NCBI GenBank assembly: GCA_021209875.1
Contig: JAGYVD010000001.1
Location: 6,138,001 to 6,202,000, forward strand
DNA length: 64,000 nucleotides
From: Rosellinia necatrix
Lineage: Eukaryota; Ascomycota; Sordariomycetes; Xylariales; Xylariaceae
Direction of reading: 5' to 3'
Of the stretch, positions 1 to 11,041 are shown piece after piece (the first letter of the stretch is position 1; each line of letters starts with the position of its first letter). Both the position numbers and the translations under genes were made by a program. The notes beneath the pieces are model-generated. The model searched no databases. It worked only from the letters and a program-made list of their open reading frames with translations, and was not told the origin of the DNA.

Positions 1-913
1 GTCGAGAACATGGAGTCAGCAGATTCCCAATCAGAGAGCCTCATGCAAGAGGAGAGAGAGCATGAGCGCCACTTTGGGGATACATACCAAGTCGTCTCGA
101 AGGTTACTTGAGGTACGCGGACAGGATGAGACGCTGGGCACGCCGGAGCATTGTTGAAGTAATCGGTGTTGACAGTATTGTACATGTGGGATTGGTGATC
201 GGGACTGTCAAGATTCTTGCCATCCCAGCATCTAGGCATGATTAGTAAACGTATATAGCCCAAGGTAAAGAGGGTACGAACGGGGGGAAGTGGTGAGTCG
301 TAAAGATGCCGCCTGAGCAGGGCTTATTGGGCATGTCGGACTGCAATGCGCCCCGGCTACCTCCTGTCATGCATTGGTAACTCAAGCCGATGTGGGAACG
401 CGAGGTGGCAGTTGGGCTGCCCACCGTCATGCGGAAGCCCTGGAGATCTCAGCACATGCAATACCAGCAGGGAGTATGATCTAGTATTTTTACCGGTGGA
501 AAGCTCTTGATCGGCTGCTGCTTGAGATTATCCCTGCTTAGGTCGAACTGGGTATAGTAAACCGTCAATCCGCCTTGGGCACCATTGGAGCCTCCCAGCA
601 AAGGCTGCACTGGAATGGCAGGCACACGGTGATAAGAGCCGTTAGTGGGGTGCTTGAAATACAAGTGTGCCGTCCAATAGTTAGAAAAGTCTTCAGCCAT
701 TTGGCAGGTGGTGCAAGTAGCCCGAGAAGCGACATCACCAGTCATGGTGGCGTTGAAGGCATTTCCACCAACGATGTGATGAACGTGGGAAGACGGGCTC
801 TGTCCGGGTTCGCCGGCGGGGTCAAGGCGTTGAACGGTCAGGGTCGAGCATGGGAAACGAAGGCCGGCCTGGACGAGCCCAGTAAGCGGGATGATTGTAG
901 TGAGCACCTTCAT
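1..913 (-). CDS. DUF1996 domain secreted protein, 3' end cut by window edge
   Basis: Three exons are resolved on the minus strand: 913-494, 439-282 and 231-88. Introns are 493-440 and 281-232, and a further donor (GTATGT) lies at 87-86 with its acceptor off the window. The start ATG at 913 opens a hydrophobic signal-like leader followed by RFPCSTLTVQRLDP. Reading across the two introns gives PPGFRMTVGSP and HHFPPCWDGKNLDSPDHQSH, hallmark blocks of the fungal DUF1996 family (often carrying WSC domains further downstream). The second intron has a clear TACTAAT branch point. About 240 residues are inside the window; families of this type are usually longer than 350 residues, so the C-terminal part is missing only because of the edge. 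The protein is predicted to be extracellular or wall-associated. No catalytic activity is established for the family. Confidence 0.88.
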
Positions 914-3309
914 CTCTGCGACAGCCTCGGGTCTAGCCTCACTGACAGTAGATAGCTAAGGAGTTGGGGAGATATGACGACAAGGCAAACCCCTAGACCT
1001 ACTGGGACACTTGACCTATTTGACAACTGCCCCGGAGCTTCTATACGCCGACAAACCTTATGCTTTCTCTAGATCGAAAAGCCGGCTCAGTGGCGTAAAC
1101 GGCAAGTGGAGATATCATATTTCAGGCCTGCTACGAATAACCTCGCACTCAGTTCCACCCGGTGATACGTCAATCTCGTGGTTATCTACCGGGCTCTCAT
1201 GGTATTGGTGTTTGACAGCATGCTGAGATCCCAGCGAATCCGGTTCGTATAGAGTATTAATAGTCTATGCTTTGTTAATTAGCCGAGTTCGGCATTTGGA
1301 GCGCGCAGCGACGGCGAAACATATTGGCGGACGCCGAGAAGATCCTCTTGCCCGCTGACAGTGGTGAAAACTAAAGGGGGGTGGGGTAATTTGAGCTTGA
1401 TTATTCTACACCTATGATGTGTTTTTGGGTGAACCAGACCCATGGTCTATTAATACATGTATGTTGATAGGTGTATTTACTTCCTACGGCAGTTATCTGA
1501 AGGGGCATTAAACCGTAAGCTACTCATGTGAGGTCCCATGGTGAAACCGGAAAGGCTTAATATAAGTTATATGCCGTGATATAATTTTGCATCAAGCCCA
1601 CAGTTCAACCCCAGTGTATTAGACTTTACGTTTGGTTCCCCGTCATTAGAAACGACTGGAAGGCATATAGGAAATACTATGTAAAACCCCTCGGCAAGGA
1701 AGTAATTACGCCAGGCAATATATTCCCAGCATAGTAATTTTTTTTGAGTAGAGCGGCCGTGTTTAAAATAGCATGTGCCTTGTGGGAGAGGGCTTTCTTA
1801 CATTTTGTCACCTAGAGACATCTATCTATCAAAACGGACAAGGAACTTCTGTCGGCTTTTCTATGTGGAGGCGAATTTCAGAGCTAAGAAACACTACGAG
1901 GCAGGTGACTCCGCCTAGAACAACCCAAATGCCATATCCAAGTGGAGAGTAGATAGATATATCGCGTAATATACAAGCTACGTGTAGGGTTGGCAATACT
2001 TGGACAGCGTTGGCGAGCGCGTTTTCCACAATGTATCGCATGCCATGGTAGGGCAAAAATTAATCAAGCAATCGTATCTCAAGACGATGTGTGCTTGTCA
2101 CAACTTCATAATGTGGCTTCAAATCGGACCTGCTCAACTTGGTGCTTTTAAGGTACCGGACGCCTCTACTAATCGTTTACAAAACGTTAGCTCTGTTCGA
2201 GGGGGGGCGGGAGGGGGCAGGGGGGGTTATATAGGGTGGCAAAAGCACTAGAACATTTCTATATTCTAGGTGACGCTATCGAGAATGGGTACTGTCGTTG
2301 TGTTGGAGACCGCAACATGTGAAATAACAAATCGTTGTACTCTTGCACTTTCTTTAACATATTCAAGGGAAATATTCTTAAAAATCCTGTTTCCCTCTTT
2401 CGGTCTTTAAGGTGTACCGATATAAATCTACATCATCTACTCGTTGTAGCTTTCTTCGTCTTAAACGGCTTAGGAGCTTGTCTCTTTTCTAGAATGATAA
2501 ATATGTTGTATTACGAGGTAATCTTCAGTGTTACGCCGTAATAGCAAGGCAGAAAGGAAAGAAAACCGCGAAGATTGGAAACAAAATACAGGGGCATTAT
2601 TTTCTACCTCGGGCAACATTGGGGCAACTTTTTTAGTTAGAATACTTCTTTAGTGGGAGCTCGCGGCCGGCTAATGGCAAGTCTCGCGTTGACGTGGGAA
2701 TCTTAACCCAAGGAAGTTATAAAGCTTTGTTATAGCCAAGCCACGCAAATGGCAGAAAATGTTGAGGCAGTTCTCTTTTGTAGCCACTTACAGAACGCCA
2801 CTTCATTATATCGGTGCCTCAAAGGGTATGTAATTGTTCAGTGGTAATTATCATTACAAGTGTCTAAGAATTATGACAAATTAGGTTTGAGGTGGAGATT
2901 GGCCCGAGTAATTCCTGGGGCCCCCAATCAAATGGTTATAATTGCCTCAATCGACAAATGGTCTCCATAACACATCATGACGGCTTTCAAGTTGTGCCTA
3001 TACTACACCTTCATTATACACAGGCCCTTGTTACTCATTTGATCAATGAGAGGCTCTTGGTTATGGTCGCTCATATGAATATTAAAGGGTAACTAAAGAG
3101 GTGAGACAGCGCAGTGACCTACACAGCTGTCATTTTGGGAAGCCACAGAGTGGAAATAGGAGCCAAATAGTCGGAAGAGGATATAGCTTGAGAATTTGGT
3201 TCTAGTTCATTTCCCTATTATAGATCACTAATAAGCCTGACTGCAACCCATATTTTAACATCCTCATTGGAAAGCTATCAAGTAGCTAGGGACGATTCAT
3301 ACAATCCAT
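914..3309. other. AT-rich intergenic stretch without a recognised gene
   Basis: Only short ORFs without recognisable domains occur here and none has consistent exon joins. A G-rich low-complexity patch lies at about 2198-2232. No repeat with a second copy in the window was noticed. Confidence 0.6.
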
Positions 3310-4507
3310 TTAGGAATCAAGTTCACTCTCCGCCTCGCGAAGTGTATTTTTTGACCTAATGGATCGAAGCTTAGCAATCAAAAGTTTGAATCTCGCATTA
3401 GACAAGGGCCCAGAGCAGGGCAAACATCCGGCAATGATGGATAAGTTAGGTTCCGCCATTCTAAGAAGTAGGTAGGGCGCTTGGGTATCTGCAAGAGTTA
3501 GCTACAATCAACCAACCCAATTCTAAATTAGTAATCCCATGCTTACTAATCGCATTGAAGTCAACTGTTGCTATCTGCAAGTTGGTCAAGACAAAGACGA
3601 GACGAGCGATCGCCGCCACACAGCATCTAGATAGATGGTCAGTTAGCACTCGAAGGGTTCATCATGTGGCATCATCACTAACAAAAAGCCTAGCCAGAAG
3701 ATGAAAACAATACCGACTTTCCGTTTTACGGGCATGTTTAGCTGAATTACCATAGACAGAGGAAGGAGAAGAATGAAGACGTCGAAGATGATGCTACCGA
3801 TGAGTTCGTTTAGGGCTAGCTTCAGTGAATCAAATCGAAAAACACCCATTCCAGTCCATATTGTGGAAAATGATTCGACTTCGAGCAGACACAGCTGGGA
3901 TGGATGGGTCAGACAAATCTTACTAAGAGGGAAGAACTGGAGAACTCACGAAGAAGGATATTATACCCCACACACTCACAAATCCAATCGTGACCCAAGC
4001 AGTACTTTTAAATTTCTTCGTAGGGAAAAGACGTGTGTAGAAGAGTAGAATAGCAATTTTCACGGTGGTGATAGAAACTTGAGAAAAGAGCCCAGCAATC
4101 CACACACACTGTATTTTGAGTAAGACGAATCGTTAACCACTTGAAATTTCTAAACCAGAGCCATCGATGGCATGTGTATCATACTAATCGGGATTTCTGG
4201 ACACCAAAAGTCACGTCTGTGGTGATATGATCAATGCCGACCATTGATGCCATAGCCCATATCGAAACACTAATCGCAATAGTTGGTAGCTTGGTGTATA
4301 GCATTAGAAGAGAGCAAATTTTGCTATCAAGAAAGGTACTAGACGTACCAGAGTGAAGATAAACCACCAGTCATCCGCCCTCACAGGTGCCTTAGCCTTC
4401 TGACGTGCCTTAAGACGAATATATACTGCGAATACTGCAAGCAGCGGGAATACGACGGATATCACTATTAAGTATGTAGTGAATATCGAAGGGGTTTTGG
4501 CGGCCAT
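3310..4507 (-). pseudogene. Rhodopsin-domain (PTH11-like) integral membrane protein gene, six exons, one apparent nonsense codon
   Basis: Exons on the minus strand: 4507-4349, 4289-4185, 4108-3950, 3894-3683, 3626-3513 and 3460-3310. Introns are 55-76 nt, except 52 nt for the last, and all have GT-AG ends. The first five joins keep one frame. The conceptual product is about 299 residues with repeated hydrophobic segments, the RADDW motif typical of the family after the first membrane segment, VKIAILLFYTRLF, a NELIGSIIFDVFILLLP segment and NLSIIAGCLP near the end. The family is fungal-specific, seven-membrane-like and receptor-like; ligands are mostly unknown. At the last junction the split codon reads TG|A, a stop, where the family normally has Trp (TGG). 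If that intron is not removed, the frame instead stops at TAG within it. Either way the last about 50 residues are lost, so I call it a probable recent pseudogene. It could also be a wrongly chosen last intron. Confidence 0.68.
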
Positions 4508-5364
4508 CTTGTTAGTAGTGTGTGGCAATCTGACTGCTAACGGGTATGATTAACGTAGGAGGACTGAATAATCTATGATTAAGAATTGGGGTACTAGAAG
4601 TCCATTTATATTGCCAGGTTGTCTGAGCGGCAAGCATACTCAACTGCAGGTAGAGGAATTTGGGCGACTTACCACACATGATGCTAAACCAGCCTATCCG
4701 TCACAAAGCTTTGGGGGCTGTTACACTGTGATAAAGTGTAATTTTCGGTGAGTGAGAGGCATATATTTAACTACCACACAAATATATTAAAGAGACAGAG
4801 AGGACTTTGATACGTCTTCGATAGCAGCGAATAATATATCGGTATTCAAGCCTCCGTCGTGCCTTAAATATGTCAGCTCTACCAGGTTCCCATCATAAAT
4901 CCATAGACTCATGAACACATCACTCAGGCGGTACCTCCTTAATTACGGCTTTTCTGCGTAGGCTTTCTGTATCTGCATGTATGCGGTTCGAAATTCGAAA
5001 GAACCAACGGACGAAATTGTAAGACAGACTACGTATCCCTTCATTGGATGAGGAGCAGTCAAACATCACGTTGGTCCATACGATAGGAGGGGCGGCCCCC
5101 ACACACAACGCATGCAATATAAATTGGACGATGGGTAAACCATTATCGTGGGGGCTGTTCACGACCGATCTTTTCCAAGACTATCCTTGGTATCCTGAGG
5201 AGGGTTTCACAGCGTAAGATTGGGCCATTGCGTCTGTCATATTTGGAATGATTTGTAACAGCACAGTATATAAGTGTTGTGAAGGCAAAACGGAACCGTT
5301 CCACCTTTTTAGTTATGTTGGTATATATGCAAACCACTCCGTGACAAGTGTCATATAAAGAATG

Positions 5365-5545
5365 CCCAGAGTAAGGTCTAGTTACTAGGAGGTAGCAGCT
5401 AGGTCGGAAGTAGATCGCCAGGTATAGAGGCAAGGCTTAATATTTTTAATTTTTAGGCTTATTTTTTAAGTGGAGGGTGTTTAGTTCTGATATATATAAA
5501 TATGCCTCTAGAGCTATATTATAAGGTAGCTGGTACCTCGGCATG
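5365..5545 (-). repeat. Dispersed repeat, copy 1 (inverted)
   Basis: The reverse complement aligns with the copies at about 6185 and 7250. It begins with the block GGTACCAGCTACC, passes through AGCTCTAGAGGCATAT and a TATATA stretch, and ends with a block near GACCTTACTCTGGGCATTC. Most visible differences between copies look like C/T or G/A transitions. Confidence 0.65.
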
Positions 5546-6074
5546 TGCTTATCTACCTGAGGATAAGTGGGGGTAAATAGTTAACTATTCGATCTGCTAA
5601 TGTTCTACTTTCACCAGTGGTGTCGCGGTATAGCGTTGCATTCCTGTTCTGTGACATGATGTGAGGTTCAGCAGCTCTGTTCTGAGAACAGTGTATACAA
5701 TCCGCACATCGCAAAATAGAGACGGCTACAGGGAGCTAGTCGTGGGTCTGATCACAATAGTGGCTTGATGGTTATGTGTGACGGAATTATGGATAGCCCT
5801 GGCATGCGAACCCAGCAATCACTGTGACGGAGTGCGCTTTCGCACTTGGCAATACACTTTGCAGACAGGATCTGGAACACCGGGCGGTCTGTATGATCAC
5901 TGTACATAAATATACCAAGACCACCTAGATAGTTACTTCGCAGCTAATTCGATCATCTGTAAAGCACATTCAGAGATCGCTTCAGTTGCCAGCCACATGA
6001 GATCTTCCTGGCTATCAGGTGCAACTATGACACTGCTAGCTACTACCTGACGCCTAGGGTGGTTGCAGCACTAG

Positions 6075-6142
6075 AATTAGGTGTATATAAGGACCTTCAA
6101 GACCCCCCTTGGCCTTCAAGGGTTCGGGAATTAATTGCTTAC
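6075..6142 (+). repeat. Partial copy of the same dispersed repeat
   Basis: The stretch GTATATAAGGACCTTCAAGAC and the following GGGTTCGGGAATTAATTG resemble the middle of the repeat copy at 7290-7350 (GTATATAAGGACTGAAGAC and GGCTCAGGAATCAATGA). The flanking parts of the repeat are not recognisable. Confidence 0.4.
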
Positions 6143-6184
6143 CCTGTTAACCCCTAAATCCATGTCAAGTAGATAAAGCATACA

Positions 6185-6376
6185 GCAAGGTACCAGCTAC
6201 TTTATAATGCAGCTTTAAAAGCATATTTATATATATAAAAACTAAAGGCCTTTATTTAGATAGTAGGCCTAAGAATTAATAATATTAAGCGTTACTTTTA
6301 TATTTGGCTATTTATTTACGACCTAGCTGCTACTTCCTAGTGACTAGGCCTTACTCTGGGCATTCTTTGTATGGCA
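6185..6376 (+). repeat. Dispersed repeat, copy 2
   Basis: Starts with AAGGTACCAGCTACTTTATA and ends with CTTACTCTGGGCATTCTTT. It is colinear with the copies at 5365 (inverted) and 7250 but much richer in A and T, for example TAGGCCTAAGAATTAATAAT where the 7250 copy has CAGGCTCAGGAATCAATGAT. Confidence 0.65.
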
Positions 6377-7251
6377 ATATAACACTTATACCCCTACTGC
6401 CTAGAACAAGCCTATCTACTTACTTCGCGATACCTTAATTTAACATTAACGACCAATCCCCTGATCCATTCCCCCGTCATATTATGGCAAATAGACTAGC
6501 TATTGTCGGGAGCAACACCGCCATGTGGCGATCTGTTGGTATAGGTTATCATATCTCTACCAACAAGCTGCTTCTGCTTTATGGAGGGCTACGTGGAGGT
6601 CCCGTAATGTGGAAATACAAGAACGGGACATCGTGTGGAGTAGTCCATTGTTTTCTACTCTTCATAATCCTGTACTATGTTACCATAAAGACGTCGCCTC
6701 ACCTTTGACGGTACGGAAAGCGCATACATCACGTTTCTGGAGGCGAGAGTAGAGTACCCTGAGAAAGAGGTGGTGTTCTTCAGCGTTAAAAACTATCATA
6801 GCCCAGTTCTTGGAAAGCCGTAGTTCAACCTAAATCCATCGTGTTCACCCCCACGGCCCTCAGCAAGCACGAGAACAATCCCACCATAGTCAACGTTGCA
6901 TCAGAAGAAGCACTAATTTTATTTCTACTTGGATAGACATATTTCCATGTTCCTGGCCTCAATAACAACGCTCCATGCCCAAACGCAACAAGAGGGACGA
7001 GTCTCGCTTCCCACGTTAGGATAGGCTATTAAGCCCTTTCATATCCTCACACACATGTTAGCCTCTGACAATTCTACAATGGTAACGCTACGCTCTTTTA
7101 AAAATTTTCACGGGAGAAAAAAATATTTTTAACAACTAAAATATATTCGCGAGTCACTCTTAGTACAATACCTGACAACGAGCCCGGCCGCTTAAGTTTG
7201 CAACGATACTATTCCACGGAATCTGCAGCTCTCAGATAAATGGATCACATA

Positions 7252-7436
7252 GCGAGGTACCTGCTACCCTAGGGGGTAGCTCTAGAAGCATATCTGTGTA
7301 TATAAGGACTGAAGACCTCCCACCTAGATGGCAGGCTCAGGAATCAATGATATTGAGCCCTACCCCTATACTAAGCTATCTACCTACGACCCAGCTGCTG
7401 CCTCATAGTGACTAGACCTCACTCTGGATATTCTGA
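7252..7436 (+). repeat. Dispersed repeat, copy 3 (least AT-shifted)
   Basis: Starts with GAGGTACCTGCTACC and ends with CCTCACTCTGGATATTC. It is the most GC-rich of the copies and is therefore probably closest to the ancestral element. No ORF, terminal inverted repeat or target-site duplication was recognised, so element class is unknown (a MITE or solo LTR remnant are both possible). Confidence 0.65.
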
Positions 7437-8564
7437 ACATCACAGCAGCGTTAGCAAAGTAGCCGAAGTCCGACCAGACTATGCCAATAGTAGCGTTTTA
7501 ATGCCTGTAATACCGGCGGCTCGTCCAGAGCCCAACTATACCTCTGTATTGAGAAGAAAAACTGAGGTTGAAGAAGAGATCTACATACAAGCCCGACAGC
7601 CAACCTTCCTACTTATACACCCAACAGCCCATTCTCTACCTGGCTAGCTCTGCATTAATTAACTGTCTTCCTATCAGCAATTACTAGCACTTAGCTACAT
7701 TACTAGCTTTACTTCGGCATCAGTCATTTGACTCATCAGAGACTACTATGGCTGTGGACTATGACGCTGAGTATACTTAAAGAATATATACATATTAAAA
7801 AAAAGAAATCGCTTATGTAGCAGAGGTATTGTTTAAGGCAGGGAGAGCACCATGCCCTGGGTAATTTTAACCGTTCCGTCTTTTTTGATACGGCGTTTTA
7901 GCAGCCCGGAGGCCACAAATAGAGGGCAGGACCATTGCACGGCCACGATAAGTCAGCAGACGCTTTCGTACCTACTGTTCCATTTTGCAATGAAGCGATG
8001 AGATTCTCTGTATACGTCGCTGTTATGTACTAGATAGAGCCTATTCTTGTCGCTGGAGCTTATCCGTGGTGACTATCGTGACACCAGCTCGTTTGGGAGT
8101 CCATTTGGGGGCAAATGTAAGGCGATTTTGACCCATAATATGCGGAGCTTTGTTTGGTATTTCTCACCTTAACAAGCATGCCAAAGAGATGTGCTAATGC
8201 AAGGTTGCCGGCAAATACACAGAGAATTGATTTTCGCTTAAGCTGGTACATATTTTAATATGGGTGCTAAATGGGGCAAGTCGATATTATGTCGGATGAA
8301 TGGCGGCTGAATCCTTACCAAGGGGGATCTGATCTTTCCTGCCAGATAAGGAGCGAATAAGATGCGCAGGATCTAATTATTAGAACCAGGACTCAGGACG
8401 GATGATATAGGCGGGACGGTACTCGATATGATTTCGACCCTCCTCCCACCCAAAAGCAATTTAAGAGGGGGGTTAGTCGTCACCTTTAGCCCTGAATTTC
8501 AACGAACACCCAACTTCAATTGACTAGCCGGTCTGGTTTACATGTTATTCTAGCTTTGTCGAGA

Positions 8565-9644
8565 ATGGCTTCAACATTCGTTATGTGGATTGGCTTACTT
8601 GCCCTCCTTGTGGGTTGTGTATGCTCCGAAGAGCAAAAGCCAAGGAAGCGGCCCATTATGCTCGATCGCTCCGGCGGGTTTAACGTCGCCGGGAAAATCA
8701 TACAAAACCCTAGAAATCCCAACATGACACTTTCATGTGATCATGGTTATATGGAATATTTCATTCCATGGAGGCCGCGAAAGACGAGTCTCGTCATGTG
8801 GCACAGTTCGAGCACACAGACATGGCAAAATCGATTCGATGGCGGGGAGGGCTTCAAGGACATGTTTTTAAGGCGAGACTACCCCGTCTATCTCTGGGAT
8901 GCACCGCGCCTTGGGCGAGCCAACTGGGCCTGCGAGCCGACCTTTTATGCACCCGACTACCGAGATCAGGGGAACTTCGTTGCGTGGAACTTTGGGCCTT
9001 CTTACGGCAACTTCTGGCCCGACACGCAGTTTCCGGCATCCAACAAGACCGCGTGGCAGCAGACGACCAGCGCTCGGTATGTAGAATACGACACAGTCGA
9101 TAATATCTATCTGCAAGCAAACGCCGCCGCGGTCGCGGCCGATTCGCACAAGATCGGTGACAGCGTCGTGTACTTGACGAATTCGGCGGCGGGACTGCGT
9201 GCGCAGCTAGCGGTGGCGCTGAGCAACACGACCAACACGAAGGCAATCGTAGCGTACGAGAGCTTTGGCTACGTGTTCCCTGATAACCTTAATATCACGG
9301 CGGGCGCACCATTTGGGCCCATGGTCATCCCTCTTCAACAGTTCAAAAAGCTTGCCAAGCTGCCGGCTATCCAATACATCTTCAGTGACCATCGCTCCGA
9401 GAACTTCACGTTCCTTGCACAAGCGAGGCTCTCAGCTAAGGTGATCAACATGTACGGGGGCAATGCGAAGGTGCTCCTGCTGGGGAAAGACGCAGGGCTC
9501 AAGGGAAGCACGCACATCGCCTTTGCGGATATGGATAATGCTAAGGTGGCGGATCTCTTGGACGAGTTCTTGGAGGAGAACGAACTGGACCACTACGCGC
9601 GGCGTCAGGGCCATGACTGGGAGGATTTTGAAGAGAGAGGCTGA
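8565..9644 (+). CDS. Secreted alpha/beta hydrolase-like protein
   Basis: A single uninterrupted exon of 359 residues. I chose the ATG at 8565 because the reading frame upstream has only a TTG start, and the ATG opens a clear signal peptide (MASTFVMWIGLLALLVGCVC followed by a charged region). The pattern fits a fungal/bacterial alpha/beta-hydrolase family: MWHSSSTQTWQ near residue 80, YLWDAPRLGRANWACEP, a nucleophile-elbow-like block LTNSAAGLRAQLA (Ser about 207), AYESFG, and a late GSTHIAFADMDN with the presumed catalytic His. The nucleophile elbow is not the canonical GxSxG. Several N-glycosylation sequons (NMT, NKT, NTT, NIT, NFT) agree with secretion. The substrate is unknown. Confidence 0.82.
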   Translation: MASTFVMWIGLLALLVGCVCSEEQKPRKRPIMLDRSGGFNVAGKIIQNPRNPNMTLSCDHGYMEYFIPWRPRKTSLVMWHSSSTQTWQNRFDGGEGFKDMFLRRDYPVYLWDAPRLGRANWACEPTFYAPDYRDQGNFVAWNFGPSYGNFWPDTQFPASNKTAWQQTTSARYVEYDTVDNIYLQANAAAVAADSHKIGDSVVYLTNSAAGLRAQLAVALSNTTNTKAIVAYESFGYVFPDNLNITAGAPFGPMVIPLQQFKKLAKLPAIQYIFSDHRSENFTFLAQARLSAKVINMYGGNAKVLLLGKDAGLKGSTHIAFADMDNAKVADLLDEFLEENELDHYARRQGHDWEDFEERG

Positions 9645-10478
9645 TAGTAGACGGGACAAGATGTCTCCGGGGATGGTCTACGGCGATAGTCCACGGCGAT
9701 GGTCCACAGATGGCGAATGAGGTCGCCATGCATCGATCGATCCAAGCTGAGAAGAGACGGAACAGTCAAAACGGTCAAAACAGTCCAAACAGTCCTGTAA
9801 ACGCTGCCTTGCGTGTGATTACCTGGGCAAATTACATGGCTTATTTATAACTAGATATGACAAACGACTTGGAGCTGGGCAGACCAAGGCTTTGATGCTT
9901 TCCTGCGAGTAAACCGAGCGATTGTTGCATGCCGATTATGATAAGTTGAAATCAATGGCGTTTTGGGAAGAATGACGGGATCATTTCCTCTTTATGACAG
10001 TTCCGGGTAGGTAGGTTAGGTAGGTAGGTAGGTAAGTGAGTACATTACCCGGTACTTAGGTACATACCTATATAAAATGCGGCAATGGGTGGGCTGGCCA
10101 TTGATTTGTGGCTGGATTTAGTGGAGAAGCCATTATTTAAGCCCCACCAAAAGCGTGTCAAATCCGCCATTCACCTCCAAACTCTTCCCCACCCATGACC
10201 CACTCTAGGTACCAACGCCTTACCTACAACACTTCGCCTACAACACTTCGCCTACAAAACCTCACATTCAACACTTCACTTGCAACACTTCGCCTGCTAC
10301 ACTTCATCCACCGCACCACGCAATATCGCGCGCTACAACACAGCATCGCGCGCAGCATCTGTCTCGACACCCACCTGCCTATTGAGAACTGTCATTCGTC
10401 CTCTCCGTCGCATACTCGCATCACGAGCCACCCCGTCGGCCAGTCAGTCAGTTAGTCAAACTCGAGTCCCTAGGAACG
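9645..10478. other. Intergenic region with a GTAG-type microsatellite and imperfect tandem repeats
   Basis: A run of GTAG-type tetranucleotides lies at about 10006-10034. From about 10215 to 10315 the motif CTACAACACTTCGC recurs imperfectly (variants TTCAACACTTCAC, TTGCAACACTTCGC, CTACACTTCATC). No gene is supported. Confidence 0.6.
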
Positions 10479-10598
10479 ATGTCACACGAAAGTGGACATG
10501 AATCCGCGCTGCCCACTGGAACCGGTATGCCTGCAAAAACCGAGGTTGCTTCTGCAACCAAGACCGTTATAAAATCAACCGACTTCTACCCAGCTTGA
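10479..10598 (+). CDS. Small ORF of 39 codons upstream of the coiled-coil gene
   Basis: An ATG in reasonable context (AACGATG) opens 39 codons beginning MSHESGHESALPTGTG and ending STDFYPA before TGA. The composition is protein-like, and it lies about 440 bases before the next likely start codon. It could be an upstream ORF, a small protein, or a first coding exon whose splice join I could not find. In a second frame the stretch after 10560 also reads plausibly (LLPSLSALSGRTGVLGKRLS), which makes a missed splice or a frameshift possible. No family was recognised. Confidence 0.3.
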   Translation: MSHESGHESALPTGTGMPAKTEVASATKTVIKSTDFYPA

Positions 10599-11041
10599 GT
10601 GCGCTCTCTGGAAGAACCGGGGTCTTGGGGAAGCGCCTCTCGTCCTTTCTCGTCTCGTCTTGGCCGCTTACTCGGCGATTCACACGCGAAAGCGGTTTAT
10701 CGTTCGACCGGCCAGGGCGATGATGCGGCTAGGCGACGAGGCGCTCGTCTGCGGGCACTGAACTTGCTTGCAACTGGTTTCGGTAGTGGCAGCAGGCATC
10801 ATGACCATGACATGACCGCGAGTCGTCCTCTCTCGCTATCCCCCCCGTCCTCTTCTGCTTCGCTCTCGGCTTCGGCTTTCTTCCTACAACGCGGGAGAAC
10901 CCTACTCGCCTGGCTGAGACCTGGTCGAAACATGGAGTCTTATCCTAGCCTGCCTAACCCTAGCCTCGCTCTTTGCAATTACGCTCGTGACAACAGGGCA
11001 CTAATGCTTTGGCGTATTCTAGGCATTTTGCTATCACTTGG

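Larger units (their letters stand above)
4529..8564. other. Gene-free AT-rich interval containing dispersed repeat copies
   Basis: No complete gene was recognised. Four related repeat copies are listed separately. A plus-strand stretch at about 6694-6825 reads like protein in one frame (for example FLEARVEYPEKEVVFFSV) but is closed by stops on both sides, so it may be a relic. The last 300 bases are the upstream region of the secreted hydrolase gene at 8565. Confidence 0.55.
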
